Below are positions 32,674 to 43,181 of a stretch of DNA of 64,000 nucleotides, in pieces. Each line of letters starts with the position of its first letter. The first letter of the stretch is position 1. The position numbers and the translations under genes were made by a program. This DNA is from Globisporangium splendens (taxonomy: Eukaryota; Oomycota; Peronosporomycetes; Pythiales; Pythiaceae). The notes below the pieces were generated by a model. It was not told where the DNA came from. It ran no database searches and was given only the letters and a program-made list of their open reading frames with translations. Location: NCBI GenBank assembly GCA_006386115.1, contig VFIW01000004.1, positions 744,001 to 808,000 on the forward strand, in the 5' to 3' direction.

Positions 32674-33117
32674 ATGATCAAGAACGTCATCCTCAGCCTA
32701 TTCGTCGTCGCGGCCGCTCACGCCACCAGCTTCGCCAATGCCGAAGCTGAAGCCACCCAAGTCCAAGAACACGCGGAAGCCGCTGGTGCTCTCGTGATGG
32801 GCGGGATCTCGATCGCCACCTCCGTGATCCCATTGATCGGCGGTCTCTTCAAGAACAAGAAGCAGTGCAAGCAAGTCGCCTGCTGGATCTCGACGCCATC
32901 CTGCTACCAGCAAGCGGCGGACCAGGTCCAGAGCCAGGTCTTCCAGGGTCGCGACGGCTACCGAGTTGAGAGCACCAACAAACAAGGTGCGTGGGTGCGC
33001 TACTGGCGCGTGCGCACCGACGTCCCGGGGGGCGCCACCATCGCGAGTGGCAAGTGCGACGACGGTTCGAAGTTCACGGTGAACAACTGCCAGTCGACTG
33101 GAAAGGTCCACTGCTAA
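32674..33117 (+). CDS. Secreted six-cysteine protein, copy 6 (type B, promoter P2)
   Basis: 147 aa, protein identical to copies 2 and 8. It has the P2 promoter that drives type A in copies 4 and 5, but a type-B coding region and the type-B 3' flank (GTCGTCGGCAAAGATAG onward). It forms the inner part of the left inverted arm, mirroring copy 8. Confidence 0.85.
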   Translation: MIKNVILSLFVVAAAHATSFANAEAEATQVQEHAEAAGALVMGGISIATSVIPLIGGLFKNKKQCKQVACWISTPSCYQQAADQVQSQVFQGRDGYRVESTNKQGAWVRYWRVRTDVPGGATIASGKCDDGSKFTVNNCQSTGKVHC

Positions 33118-33836
33118 GTCGTCGGCAAAGATAGTAATGTCCACATGAGTGTGGAACACAATTAAAGCGCGCTAACGTGTACGCATGTGAGCCGCTACAC
33201 AGTTCACGTCAATCGGGTGTGCATTGTGTTGAGCATTAGCATCTCACCAACTGTGCATTCTTTTTTTGCTTTTTGAAATAATACGCAATTCCATAACAAA
33301 TTTCGGTTTCGTTTTTCTTTTCTTGACGGCGATGGATCTTCCAACTCCTGTGTTGCATTCCGAGCTGAATGGGCGGTGCCGAGCGTGGTCTGGTGTGCCA
33401 GTGGGGTCGTCCTGGCAAAGATCGCAAACAAATACATCATTTTTCCCGAGACACGCCAGGAATAATCTTGCTGGACTTTCTCTTGAAGCGTCAATCGGCA
33501 TCGGAACATCATGCCGAAAGATTATGCTGCTGTATCTACAGAGACCGTGAACATGTGCAAGAAGGACAGACACAGGGATGCACAAGCATCCTGGCCACAG
33601 CTTGGGTTGCTGCTTACACAGAGACACTCTTCAGTTGGAGCTCAACTTCAACTGCAAATCCGTGTTGGGCATCATATCACTTGATTACAGTTCCATGTAC
33701 TGTGTGGCCTTTTGGCGACTGCCGTTTTGAGGGGGGGGGGGGGGGGTGGTGGGTGGTGAGTGGACAGGCGTAGGAATACACCAACATGCTGGTCGGGATT
33801 TGATTTGTTTTTGACAGATACCTGTGCATTGGAATA
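33118..33836 (-). repeat. Block X, partial inverted copy
   Basis: Right-hand 40% of block X in reverse orientation, ending at GCATTGGAATA where a LINE-A tail is joined. It contains a G16 homopolymer (33731-33746), the longest among the copies. In its small variants it resembles the blocks at 12.3 and 14.5 kb more than the one in the facing arm at 37 kb. Confidence 0.75.
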
Positions 33837-35094
33837 GAGAGAGAAAAGGTAATTCTATTTATATTATGATCTACATACAGTTGAAGAATTCCTGAATCTC
33901 ATTAACATTGCTGAGAGTGAGGTGTTTCTAAGTTTTGACGGCGTGGCACCGATATCATTGTCGAGTAGAGCTGCGACTTGGGACAGAAGAACTTGATCGT
34001 TTCCCCGCGATTCGTCGGTGAGTATCTTCGCATTCTTGGAGTTCATTGCCATGTTGGCGAGAAGATCGGCCATTTTGTTTTGTTCTCGTTTTGTGTGATT
34101 CCAGGAGGTCCACGCAAAGTTGGCGGTGATTTGATTTACCCGAACTGCCAGTGGCTGCAACTTGGTCTGGCGTATCGAGGCGAATCCGTTCTGGGATACG
34201 ATAATCATTTGGCTATCTCCGAAGACTTCCAACTTGACTTCATAGTGCTGTAGGTAGTGTGCACTGCATGCCAGACCATCTTTCAGTGCGCTGTATTCGC
34301 ACCAATTGTTCGTGACTTCTGGTCCCATGTACGCGTAGCCGCATGCTTTGAGTTCCCATCGATTGCTGCGTTCATTCAGGAAGATGAGTGCCCATCCACT
34401 GCCTCCTGGACCTGGGTTGCCGCGTGCACCTCCATCGAAATACAAACCCGCCGTCCTCCATGCTTCCAGTTGGCGCGACAAGTCTTGTCTCTCCAGTACG
34501 CTGAGCAGTTGGCTCAGGCAAGTTGCATTGATCTTTTCTTCTTTGAGCGCTCTCATCCGATGAGCCACAGCCTGCACTTGCATCACACACGCTGTCCACA
34601 CTCGCTGGGTACTTTCTTCGACAGTGACGCGCTGCCGTTCATACACTATTTCCACTCTCGTTCTCCATAGCAATACTAGGATGCTTGATGTGACGATAAA
34701 CCAAAATTCCTGTAGTGCTGTCGAGTGTTCCGGAGTAATGAACCCGAAGCTCTTTTCCAATTCCCGGAGTAAAGATCGTTGACCTGGCGGGGCTGTGCGA
34801 CTAGCAATGTGAGGCAGGAAGAGGTTGAGTGCTTGCTCCGTCAATGTTCGACCCATCCATCGCCCGAGGAAGACCGTCCACGCGGTTTGTGCTCGCTTGC
34901 AACTCCAGACTATGTGTGAGATAGTTTCTTTTGTCTCCCCACATCCGGCATTGCTTGGGCACGCCGAAGACTCGATCCTTCCCGGATGGAACAGGTTGAG
35001 CTGCATCGTAGAAATCCGGTATGTCGTCCACATCTGATACGGCGTAAGACATCCTCGTTGTTTCCATAGATCTGCTGGTAGTCTATACCGCACA
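33837..35094 (-). mobile_element. LINE-A fragment, 5'-truncated
   Basis: 1.26 kb on the minus strand, matching the last part of LINE-A from about 9150 (YRLPADLWKQRG) to the 3' end with its short CT tail. Left flank is block X and right flank is the type-A downstream region; these are unrelated, so no target duplication can be assigned and at least one edge is a later rearrangement. Confidence 0.85.
33864..35094 (-). pseudogene. LINE-A fragment: zinc finger and RNase H
   Basis: An open frame of about 410 LINE codons, extended by chance to 35225 in flanking DNA. It carries the Cys/His cluster CPSNAGCGETKETISH and RNase H motifs YFDGGARGNPGPGG, NNWCEYSALKDGL, VFGDSQMI and NKMADLLAN. All four acidic positions are intact and the frame is undamaged, but it lacks RT and endonuclease. 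It does not reach the region of the 8955 stop, so it cannot say whether that stop is ancestral. Confidence 0.8.
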
Positions 35095-35097
35095 TGC

Positions 35098-35499
35098 AAA
35101 AAGTACGAAGGACTCATTTGTCTCTTACTATGAAAACTGTGCAGTACAATCAAAGTGAACCCTGACACAGGCTGTCGTTCGTTGATCGTCAAAGAAAACA
35201 AAAGCAAGTATGAGTGAACGAACACGGATACTTTCCACCATGTTTATATATGTATATGCATATGTACCGTACGAGAAACAGGAATGTGGAGACTGCGCAA
35301 GATAGCGGCTACCGAAGCCCACCATCCGACGCAGCGATACTGCCTCCACACCAGCACTCATTGCTTATCGCTCCGCATGCCGCAGATGCTTGTGATCCAG
35401 GCTGCTCACATTGATCCGTGTGCTGCATGCCGCCACCAGAATCTTGCGCGCAAGACACGACAGGACACCGACGCACGCGCATTCACCCTTTACTTTACC
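35098..35499 (-). repeat. Type-A downstream flank, inverted copy
   Basis: Reverse complement of 17053-17455, downstream of copy 7. It includes the uninterrupted LINE-B target sequence near 35240-35260. Confidence 0.75.
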
Positions 35500-35946
35500 T
35501 TAGCAGTGGACCTTTCCAGTCGACTGGCAGTTGCTCACCGTGAACTTCGAGCCGTTGTCGCACTTGCCACTCGCGATGGTCGTGCCAGCCGGGACGTCGG
35601 TGCGCACGCGCCAGTAGCGCACCCACGCACCTTGGTTGCTGGTGCTCTCAACTCGGAAGCCGTCGCGGCCCTGGAAGATCTGGCTCTGAACATGGTCCGC
35701 CGCTTGCTGGTAGCAGGATGGCGTCGAGATCCAGCAGGCGACTTGCTTGCACTCCTTCTTTTTGAAGAGACCGCCGATCAAAGGCAACACACTCACGGCA
35801 ATGGAGATACCGTCGAGGACTTTGCCGCCCTTGCCGCTGCTGGGTGGTTTGGCCGTGGCCTCAACGACTTCAGCTTCGGCATTGGCGAAGCTGGTGGCGT
35901 GAGCGGCCGCGACGACGAATAGGCTGAGGATGACGTTCTTGATCAT
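35500..35946 (-). CDS. Secreted six-cysteine protein, copy 7 (type A, promoter P1)
   Basis: 148 aa, identical in protein to copies 1, 4 and 5. It combines the P1 leader of copy 1 with the complete type-A 3' flank of copies 4 and 5, so it may be closest to the intact type-A gene. It sits in the spacer between the two large inverted arms. Confidence 0.85.
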   Translation of the reverse strand: MIKNVILSLFVVAAAHATSFANAEAEVVEATAKPPSSGKGGKVLDGISIAVSVLPLIGGLFKKKECKQVACWISTPSCYQQAADHVQSQIFQGRDGFRVESTSNQGAWVRYWRVRTDVPAGTTIASGKCDNGSKFTVSNCQSTGKVHC

Positions 35947-37705
35947 GGTGGTGTTGTTACTGAGAAGGGTCTTGAGCCTTGGTACTTGCGTCCTTGCGGT
36001 CGATTTGAAGAATGGGGAGGTGGAAGAGAAAGCAAGCGCTGTACGTCTTTGGTCTGGGCTGTCCCAAGACAGCCTAGCATCAACGTGGACTGATCAACGC
36101 GGATTACAAGTCGCGGCTAGATGTGAAGATGATTACACTTTAACTTACGATGAGCAGTGAACGGAGAAGCAGGGGAACGATACCAGCGATTTGCATTAGC
36201 TGGCTTGGTGTGGAAGATTGTTTGCATTCAATCTGTTGCGTTGCAAATCGATCTCATGCAGCCCCATATCAGTCGTTCCAAATCCCTGGCACTGCTTCAG
36301 CAGCGTGCTGCGTGTTTTCCACGGAGCGCTCGAGGATGAGCGCGTGTGTAGTTTCGCCCACCTCCAACTGGTCTTTCAGAAAGATTGGATGCGGTGTGGA
36401 GTGTCTACAGCGCACGTATTAAAAGTGCCACCGGCCGAACTCCAAGCCACAACATTCGAGGTTGTTGTTGCACATAAGCCGATGCAAATGTTCACTTCGC
36501 CGTGAGTAACAGCAACTCAATAACTGACCTCAACCGCAATGGTACGACTGAACATAGACGCTGTCTTTCTCGAGTTCCGCCGGATCCGCCGCACAGCCTC
36601 AGCTCCACCCCAGTGAACAGGAATCCGATCCGATCACGAGATAATGATCCACCGTATACGAATGATCGTCATAAGGCCTCTCCGCGAAGCGAACAAGAAC
36701 CATTCCAGAGTGTACACTGCATTTTGACGATCCATGTGCAGTACGCCATGCGAACAGAAGTCGGTGGGTGGGTGACTGAGCGACTAACGAGGCAGCCATT
36801 CAGGCAACCAGCAATACCACCACGGTAAACGTTTCATGCATGAGATAAACCATATTGACAAGCGAGAGAGAAATGAACGCCGCCACTGATCGTAAGAATG
36901 ACGTAGTTGAGTCCGTGATGTTTATCCACCCGATCTGTCGCGCGTCTGTGCACAGCTCCACCAGGATTAGTCTCCATACTTTACTGGTATCTGCATTTAG
37001 TCATACAGTATTCCAATGCACAGGGCATTTGCCAAAAGCAAATCAAATCCTGACCAGCATGTCGGCATATTCCTGCGCCTGTCCACACACCACCACCCCC
37101 CTCAAAACGGCAGTCACCAAAAGGCCATACAGTACATGGAACTGTAATCTAGTGATATGATGCCCAGCACGGATTTGCAGTTGAAGTTGGGCTCCAACTG
37201 AAGAGTGTCTCTGTGTGAGCAGCAACCCAAGCTGTGGCCAGGATGCTTGTACATCCCTGTGTCTGTCCTTCTTGCACATGTTCACGGTCTCTGCAGATAC
37301 AGCAACATAATCTTTCGGCATGATGTTCCGATGCCGATTGGCGCTTCAAGAGAAAGTCCAGCAAGATTATTTCTCGCGTATCTCGGGAAAAATGATGTAT
37401 TTGTTTGCGGTCTTTGCCAGGACGACCCCACTGGCACACCAGACCACACTCGGCACCGCCCATTCAGCTCAGAATGCAAGACAAGATCCATCGCCGTCAA
37501 GAAAAGGAAAACGAAACCGGAATTTGTTATGGAATTGCGTATTATTTCAAAAAGCAAAAAAAGAATGCACAGTTGGTGAGATGCTAATGCTCAGCACAAT
37601 GCGCACCCGATTGACGTGGACTGTGTAGCGGCTCACATGCGTACACGTTAGCGCGCTTTAATTGTGTTCCACACTCATGTGGACATTACTATCTTTGCCG
37701 ACGAC
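35947..37705. repeat. Block X, diverged full copy
   Basis: Same span as 11245-13021, with scattered substitutions and small indels (for example, loss of about a dozen bases near 37480 and a C6 tract near 37096-37101). It links copy 7 to copy 8 as blocks 1 and 2 link copies 1-2 and 2-3. The ORFs present in the other blocks are changed here, arguing against a gene. Confidence 0.75.
36003..36015 (-). promoter_or_regulatory. Initiator-like element, promoter P1 of copy 7
   Basis: CCATTCTTCAAAT on the minus strand, spacing as in copy 1. Confidence 0.45.
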
Positions 37706-38149
37706 TTAGCAGTGGACCTTTCCAGTCGACTGGCAGTTGTTCACCGTGAACTTCGAACCGTCGTCGCACTTGCCACTCGCGATGGTGGCGCCCCCCGGGA
37801 CGTCGGTGCGCACGCGCCAGTAGCGCACCCACGCACCTTGTTTGTTGGTGCTCTCAACTCGGTAGCCGTCGCGACCCTGGAAGACCTGGCTCTGGACCTG
37901 GTCCGCCGCTTGCTGGTAGCAGGATGGCGTCGAGATCCAGCAGGCGACTTGCTTGCACTGCTTCTTGTTCTTGAAGAGACCGCCGATCAATGGGATCACG
38001 GAGGTGGCGATCGAGATCCCGCCCATCACGAGAGCACCAGCGGCTTCCGCGTGTTCTTGGACTTGGGTGGCTTCAGCTTCGGCATTGGCGAAGCTGGTGG
38101 CGTGAGCGGCCGCGACGACGAACAGGCTGAGGATGACGTTCTTGATCAT
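37706..38149 (-). CDS. Secreted six-cysteine protein, copy 8 (type B, promoter P2)
   Basis: 147 aa, protein identical to copies 2 and 6. One silent difference from copy 6 was noted (CTG for CTA in the signal peptide). Unlike its tandem neighbour copy 7 it uses P2, which continues into the right inverted arm. Confidence 0.85.
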   Translation of the reverse strand: MIKNVILSLFVVAAAHATSFANAEAEATQVQEHAEAAGALVMGGISIATSVIPLIGGLFKNKKQCKQVACWISTPSCYQQAADQVQSQVFQGRDGYRVESTNKQGAWVRYWRVRTDVPGGATIASGKCDDGSKFTVNNCQSTGKVHC

Positions 38150-38531
38150 GGTAGTGATGGTGTGGAAGACTTGGGGTCGTGGGTGCTGCTGTGCGCTGAA
38201 CGAGGACTTGTGGCCGTGAGGTCGTTTTGAGGAATGACCAGTTGCAAGAGGAGTGAAGAGGTGAGTTTAGTCCGAGTTGACGGGGATTGGTCATACCCTA
38301 GGCGAACTCCGCGCTGTGTTCTCTGTATTCTGTCGTAGCCTTGAGGCGTCCAGACAAGCACCGTCCACACCACAATGTTTTGGTAGTTGTATGAGACAGA
38401 AACAAACGCGAAGACAGGAGCGGCCACGATGATCGGCAGACCATACGTTTTTCTAAAATACACATGGTTTTACTGATTGCTTGTTTATTTGACTTGAGTG
38501 TGCAGGGATTAATTACTCAAGTCGAAAGCAG
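38150..38531 (-). promoter_or_regulatory. Promoter module P2 of copy 8
   Basis: Mirror of the copy-6 module, with the 9-bp GACTTGAGT/ACTCAAGTC inverted repeat at about 38491-38523 and the Inr-like element at 38225-38237. Confidence 0.55.
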
Positions 38532-39930
38532 CTGACTTTAGTTTCGCGACGCATCAGGAGGGAGAGCTCTCGTTGAAGAGGGTTTGCATTATTCAGTACA
38601 GGGAGACGCGTTTCGTGCCAGCTAGATTATCTCGATTTAAAGCAAATCCCTCGTCTTGACCAAATCATCGCTCTTGCTTCACTCGACGAGGATACTCTCA
38701 CGCGCTAAAGGCAGGTAGTCAGTATCATTATGCTGCTGTCTTGTGACTTCGGATGGCGAGTTGGGCTGTTGCGCGTGCTGTCCGTGCTGTCGTGATGTAC
38801 TTCGTAGTTGGCGTCGCTTTTCTTTTTCGAACGGCAGGCGCTATCTCGGCTTGATTGGTCTGGAGTAAATGTAAGATAATACATCGTTTGCTGTACAAGG
38901 TACTGTATTGTGATATGGCCATATAGTTGCGTTTACCGACACTCTATTGAATTAATACTAATTTCCAACTCTTGTCCACGATCATCCCGAGTGTCGCCGC
39001 TAATTTCTGCTTGTGCCTGCCTACACTACGTTACATATTCCAAGATGCGACTGTATCCTTCAGCCGCACGTAGAGCTTTTATGCCAGAGATAGAGGGATG
39101 TGCACCCTTTGTGCGTCACAGAGGCGCACCATGATGGTATTTAGGACACTTTCTGCCTAAAAAGGCATGTCGTGCTCCAGTGCCTCGACAAAGTTCTTTG
39201 ATGTTTTAAGTGTAAGCTTAGCAAACGTGCAGGCTTCTTCCGAAATGCTCCAGCATCTGAGGGTGTGTGATTTTCTTTGCGTAGTTCTGGTGTGTATGAG
39301 ATGTCCTGTCGCCGGCACAGCACCCGATGCATCCAACTGGCGATTCGGTATTGCTATGCGTATTCAAATCGTCGTTTGACATCTTGACAAGTCAAAAAGG
39401 CACAACCGAGGCTGAGAAACGGTCCTACAGAAGCTCATCTCCAAATGCAAATCGCCATTTTGCATCATGCAATGATTGTGTTGGATGTTCATCGTGATTG
39501 TCAACACTGGCAAGGTGGAGGGGCCAGTAAGATGATGCGCACACTTTCAAAGACGTTTAGACGATGTTAATGTGCTGCGCCACAGAATATCAGCATATGT
39601 ACAACGCATGCATGATGATTCAAATAAAACAAAAATGTTCCGCCTCACAAGCAGCACTATGACAACGTGACCTATTACTATTCATGCATGCAGTGGTGTA
39701 TTGTACTATTGTACAGCAAGACCGAGGCGATTTTCATTCTGTAAACAAATCAAATCGTGCGAGCAACATGTTCCCGCAAGTAATCATCATGTACGACTCG
39801 AGGGTTGCATTTGCGATTTGCACTCGGAGATGATCCACGTGCGAATCTGCGAGACACCGTGTCAACTGAAATATCATCACGATGCTAAAGCAAGTGGATG
39901 ATCATGTGAGCCAGCGCGCATAATGATTAC
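38532..39930. repeat. Spacer in right inverted arm, no gene seen
   Basis: Reverse complement of 30893-32291. Confidence 0.6.
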
Positions 39931-40632
39931 ATGCGACCCTGTGAGTTGCTGGCCCGTATTGTACTCGCTTGCAATGTGTTTGTAGGTGCGTCAACTGATG
40001 CTGCCTGGAGGACATCTGCAATGATGGACAAGCACGAGAACAGCCGAACACACAAGACACACACATTCTGCAAGACGCTGTGCGCTGCTCGCCAGAATCA
40101 GACGGCGGATGTTTGCGCCCTTTCATTTGTATTGGATCACTTCTCGTGCGTTTCTAAATGCGTGGATTTGGTTGCGATCTGTCACCAGCCAAGACGGGTT
40201 TACCTTTTTCTACACGTTCTGCTTTTCGTGATGCCGACGAACGATTTGCACCCATTTGATTCGTCAGACTGCTGCACATTCCGAATCGCTACATTGTGCT
40301 CTCCGACTTCGCAGTGTCTATGTGTCCACATGCTACAGTATCTCATATCGGAGATGCAGACCCTGGTGCAGGTGACGCTCGACTTGAGAGCATGTATACC
40401 AATTGCGTTTCGGCTCCTGCCGAGCCTTTGTCAGACTATCTGCCAAGCCTTCTTCAGCCTCCTCATCAAGGAGTCGCGTGCAAGCATGCAGCGAACCAAT
40501 AACAGGACAACCATCGCGAAATCTCTCCTAATGTCGCTCGTTCAACTTGCACTAAATGCAAAGGTCGACTTGGGAGCTGCTGACATCGGAGGTCCCTCAG
40601 ACACTGTGTATCGTTTGTTGCCCTTGAGATAA
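39931..40632 (+). CDS. Hypothetical cysteine-rich secreted protein, copy 3
   Basis: Inverted twin of 30191-30892 with the same predicted protein (Gly variant). Signal-peptide-like N-terminus, many Cys, no domain recognised. Confidence 0.4.
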   Translation: MRPCELLARIVLACNVFVGASTDAAWRTSAMMDKHENSRTHKTHTFCKTLCAARQNQTADVCALSFVLDHFSCVSKCVDLVAICHQPRRVYLFLHVLLFVMPTNDLHPFDSSDCCTFRIATLCSPTSQCLCVHMLQYLISEMQTLVQVTLDLRACIPIAFRLLPSLCQTICQAFFSLLIKESRASMQRTNNRTTIAKSLLMSLVQLALNAKVDLGAADIGGPSDTVYRLLPLR

Positions 40633-40925
40633 TCTATTAATCCTAAAAGCAAGGGGGTGCGGCGACTGTGTGTCGCAGTGGTTGTGCGGTTTCGATAATT
40701 GGGGAAACCATAAACTGAACTCCAAACTACTGTACAGCATGGCCATGTTATAGCTGGTCATAGTCACGTCGCGCCACAGTGGACATGTCACTGTGCACTT
40801 GCGACTGTCCCCTCGACTAGGATTCGGTATTTTGTGATTTAACACAGTGATTCACGAAATTATGTTTTCCCCTCCGAATTTTGGTCTGTTGAAATCGGTA
40901 CCATCTCAGTCCCGCGACTCTCTAT
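40633..40925. other. End of inverted arm and left flank of gypsy element 1
   Basis: 40633-40823 belongs to the inverted arm. 40824-40925 is unique sequence that directly precedes the LTR start (TCTCTAT then TGTAATGG). No gene. Confidence 0.5.
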
Positions 40926-41574
40926 TGTAATGGGCTGGAACCAGCCTTACATGAAGGTGGATCTGTCCCCAGATCTAGTGTGTCACACACCACCTTCAGC
41001 GTGCATTTGTGGAGACACAAATAACAAAGGGATTACGGTAATACAGTCCACACATGCACGTGTGACGTCATTCGATGACGTCACGAATGTTCTCTGTGCT
41101 GATCAGTGCAGAATGTTGTTCTCATGTACTAATCAGTACAGAGTAATGACATCCATGTACTAACCAAGTACTGAGTGATGGTTCCTGCTTGGGAAACTGG
41201 ACTGGCGACGAGACCGACGTGTCTCTGCCACCTGGAGTGAGTGGCGAGAGCCAATCACTTTGCAGGGATTTTATACAAGACTTGAAGTTCAAGCTTCTAG
41301 AAGATCCCGTAGGTTCAACCTCAGTGTACCCAAGGTTTTATATATCAGATTCATAGGTTTTATTGTGTATGTTTAGGTTTTAGTTATAAAACCTGTAGGA
41401 TCCCTTGGGGTTCATTTGTAAGTAGCGACAGGAACCATAACCTTTTCAATTCAGTTGCAAATTTTCCTCCAAGCCCTCAAGTCTTCTTCCTCCCTCCAAG
41501 TCGGGAGATCGCTTCCTCTGGCACAAGCGTGTGTGCCGTGTTTGAGGGACTGTTTGGAACAGCGCCCTCTTACA
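40926..41574 (+). repeat. 5' LTR of gypsy element 1
   Basis: 649 bp, TGTAA...TTACA ends. The first 27 bp nearly form a palindrome (here 2 bp are lost in the second arm). It contains two TGACGTCA sites 5 bp apart (41063-41070 and 41076-41083), TATA-like stretches near 41337 and 41386, a TTCTAGAA heat-shock-element-like core near 41297, and small palindromes around 41101-41165. These suggest a stress- or bZIP-responsive promoter; this is inference from motifs. Confidence 0.85.
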
Positions 41575-41694
41575 CCTGGTAGCACTTCGAGCGGTCCTTC
41601 CAACGACCCAGTGAAGTGAAGAGGTTTGACGACGCGGCTTTGAAGCACGTCGAGCATTCCTGTCCAAGACCCTGCGAGCATCCTTGTTCGGAAC

Positions 41695-42744
41695 ATGGAT
41701 GCTACAGGAACCCCACTCGGTCCAGCAGTACCGGAAACTGTCGAGTTGACTATTGAGGGTTTCCCTCATTTGTCTTCTCATGAGTGGATGGCGCTTGAGC
41801 GCATGCGAGATGTCATCGGAGAGGCTGCTGTGGTCAGTCTTCTTCGATCGGCGTCTCCGGAGGACCAGAAGAGCGCGGTGGTCAGCTTCATGCACCACGA
41901 GATCATGTCCTCCCGGAAGCAGGTCGCAACCCCTGTTTCCTCAATCAGGACGGTGCCACTGAAGCTTGACGTCTCTCCGTATCGCGGCGGAGAGAACGAA
42001 CCTCTCTCACGATGGTTCGTCGAGTTGGATGCAGCCATCACTGCAAGACAACTGCGAGACCCTTCGCAGCAAGTGTTGTTCGCGATGTCCAACCTTGCGG
42101 GTCGTGCGAAGAGCTGGGCGTATGGTAAGCGTTTAGCCGATCTAAACTGCTTCCCCAGCTACGACCACTTCAAGACCGAACTCAAGAAGGCGTTTGAACC
42201 TCCACAGAGTGAGTTCCGTGCGCGCACCGAGTTCCTCAAGCTTCGTCAAGGCCGTTTCGACCTTCACTCGTATGCACAACGTGCTCGCTACTTGGTGTCG
42301 AGCATCGTTGACGAGCCGATTGACGTTCCGACGCAAGTCGTGACGTTCATGGCGGGTCTGAACGATGGTCCTATTCGGAACCAACTGTTCCGCGAGTATC
42401 CCAAGACGCTGGATGAAGCCATTGAACGTGCGATGCAAGAGGAGTTCAGCATGAAGCAAGCGAAGTTCCATGGGTTTGCGTCGAGACCAATGCGGCAATC
42501 AAATGTCGTGCATGATGGCCCCGAGCCCATGGACATCTCGCACATTTCCACGCCTGGAAATGAGCGTCCTCGCAACGATGGAAAGTGTTTCCGTTGCGGG
42601 AAGCCGGGTCACATTGCTCGGAACTGCAAGGTGTCTTTGCCGGGTCGGCAAACGACACAGGGTGCTCGTTTGAACAACCACGATCGTTCTTACGGTCGCC
42701 GGTTCGAGCGGTCACCTGGGCCAAAAAACGGGAATGGACAGTAG
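41695..42744 (+). CDS. Gypsy element 1 Gag
   Basis: 349 aa capsid/nucleocapsid precursor. The retrotransposon-gag core (LSRWFVELDAAI, GRAKSWAYGKRL, YDHFKTELKKAF) spans residues about 100-260, followed by the zinc knuckle CFRCGKPGHIARNC near residue 298. It overlaps the protease frame by 160 nt in the -1 frame, the usual arrangement for frameshifted Gag-Pol. Nearly identical to the element-2 Gag. Confidence 0.9.
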   Translation: MDATGTPLGPAVPETVELTIEGFPHLSSHEWMALERMRDVIGEAAVVSLLRSASPEDQKSAVVSFMHHEIMSSRKQVATPVSSIRTVPLKLDVSPYRGGENEPLSRWFVELDAAITARQLRDPSQQVLFAMSNLAGRAKSWAYGKRLADLNCFPSYDHFKTELKKAFEPPQSEFRARTEFLKLRQGRFDLHSYAQRARYLVSSIVDEPIDVPTQVVTFMAGLNDGPIRNQLFREYPKTLDEAIERAMQEEFSMKQAKFHGFASRPMRQSNVVHDGPEPMDISHISTPGNERPRNDGKCFRCGKPGHIARNCKVSLPGRQTTQGARLNNHDRSYGRRFERSPGPKNGNGQ

Positions 42745-43181
42745 GGACGGGGCCTCCTACTGGCCCGGAAAAGAGGACTGTGGTCGTTGTGGAGACACAG
42801 GACTCTGGTCCCTATGTGCATCAAGCGCATGCAGTTTCCACTATGAGTGAGAAGAATGTCAGTCAAACGTCAAGTTTGATCGTTCACAAAGTTCGTGTAG
42901 ACGGTATTGCAACGCCTCTACGAGCTTTGGTTGACACTGGTGCGTCGAACAACTTTGTTCGAAATGAAGTGATCATCAGGCATGGTGTCTTCGTGTCTGA
43001 TGCGAATGAAGAGAAGACGATGATTGTCCGGTTGGCAAATGGGTCAACTGTGAAGATGCCGAAGCGCGTGGTGCGCTTGGCAATCAAGTGTGAAGATTTC
43101 CGAGGTGAAGACGAGTTCATTTTACTCGACCTCGATGACAAGTTTGACATCATCCTGGGAATGCCGTGGTTGAAGCGTTAA
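42585..43181 (+). CDS. Gypsy element 1 protease (start of Pol)
   Basis: A retropepsin-like aspartic protease frame with LVDTGASNNFV (catalytic D-T-G) near residue 115 and a C-terminal IILGMPWLKR typical of the Ty3/gypsy protease end. It is entered from Gag by -1 frameshift, so 42585 is not a start codon for translation. The frame is closed by TAA at 43179 and continues without shift into RT (QLSIDWMNRK). The same TAA is present in element 2. Confidence 0.85.
   Translation: MFPLREAGSHCSELQGVFAGSANDTGCSFEQPRSFLRSPVRAVTWAKKREWTVGTGPPTGPEKRTVVVVETQDSGPYVHQAHAVSTMSEKNVSQTSSLIVHKVRVDGIATPLRALVDTGASNNFVRNEVIIRHGVFVSDANEEKTMIVRLANGSTVKMPKRVVRLAIKCEDFRGEDEFILLDLDDKFDIILGMPWLKR

Larger units (their letters stand above)
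30000..33198 (+). repeat. Large inverted repeat, left arm
   Basis: Position p pairs with 70823-p on the other arm (30000 with 40823, 32674 with 38149), without net indels over 3.2 kb. The arm holds a cysteine-rich ORF, spacer, P2 and copy 6. Beyond 33198 homology continues as the more diverged block X to 33836. Confidence 0.85.
37625..40823 (-). repeat. Large inverted repeat, right arm
   Basis: Mirror of 30000-33198. The outer edge is sharp: CTAGGAT at 40817-40823 matches the left arm and the next base does not. Confidence 0.85.
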
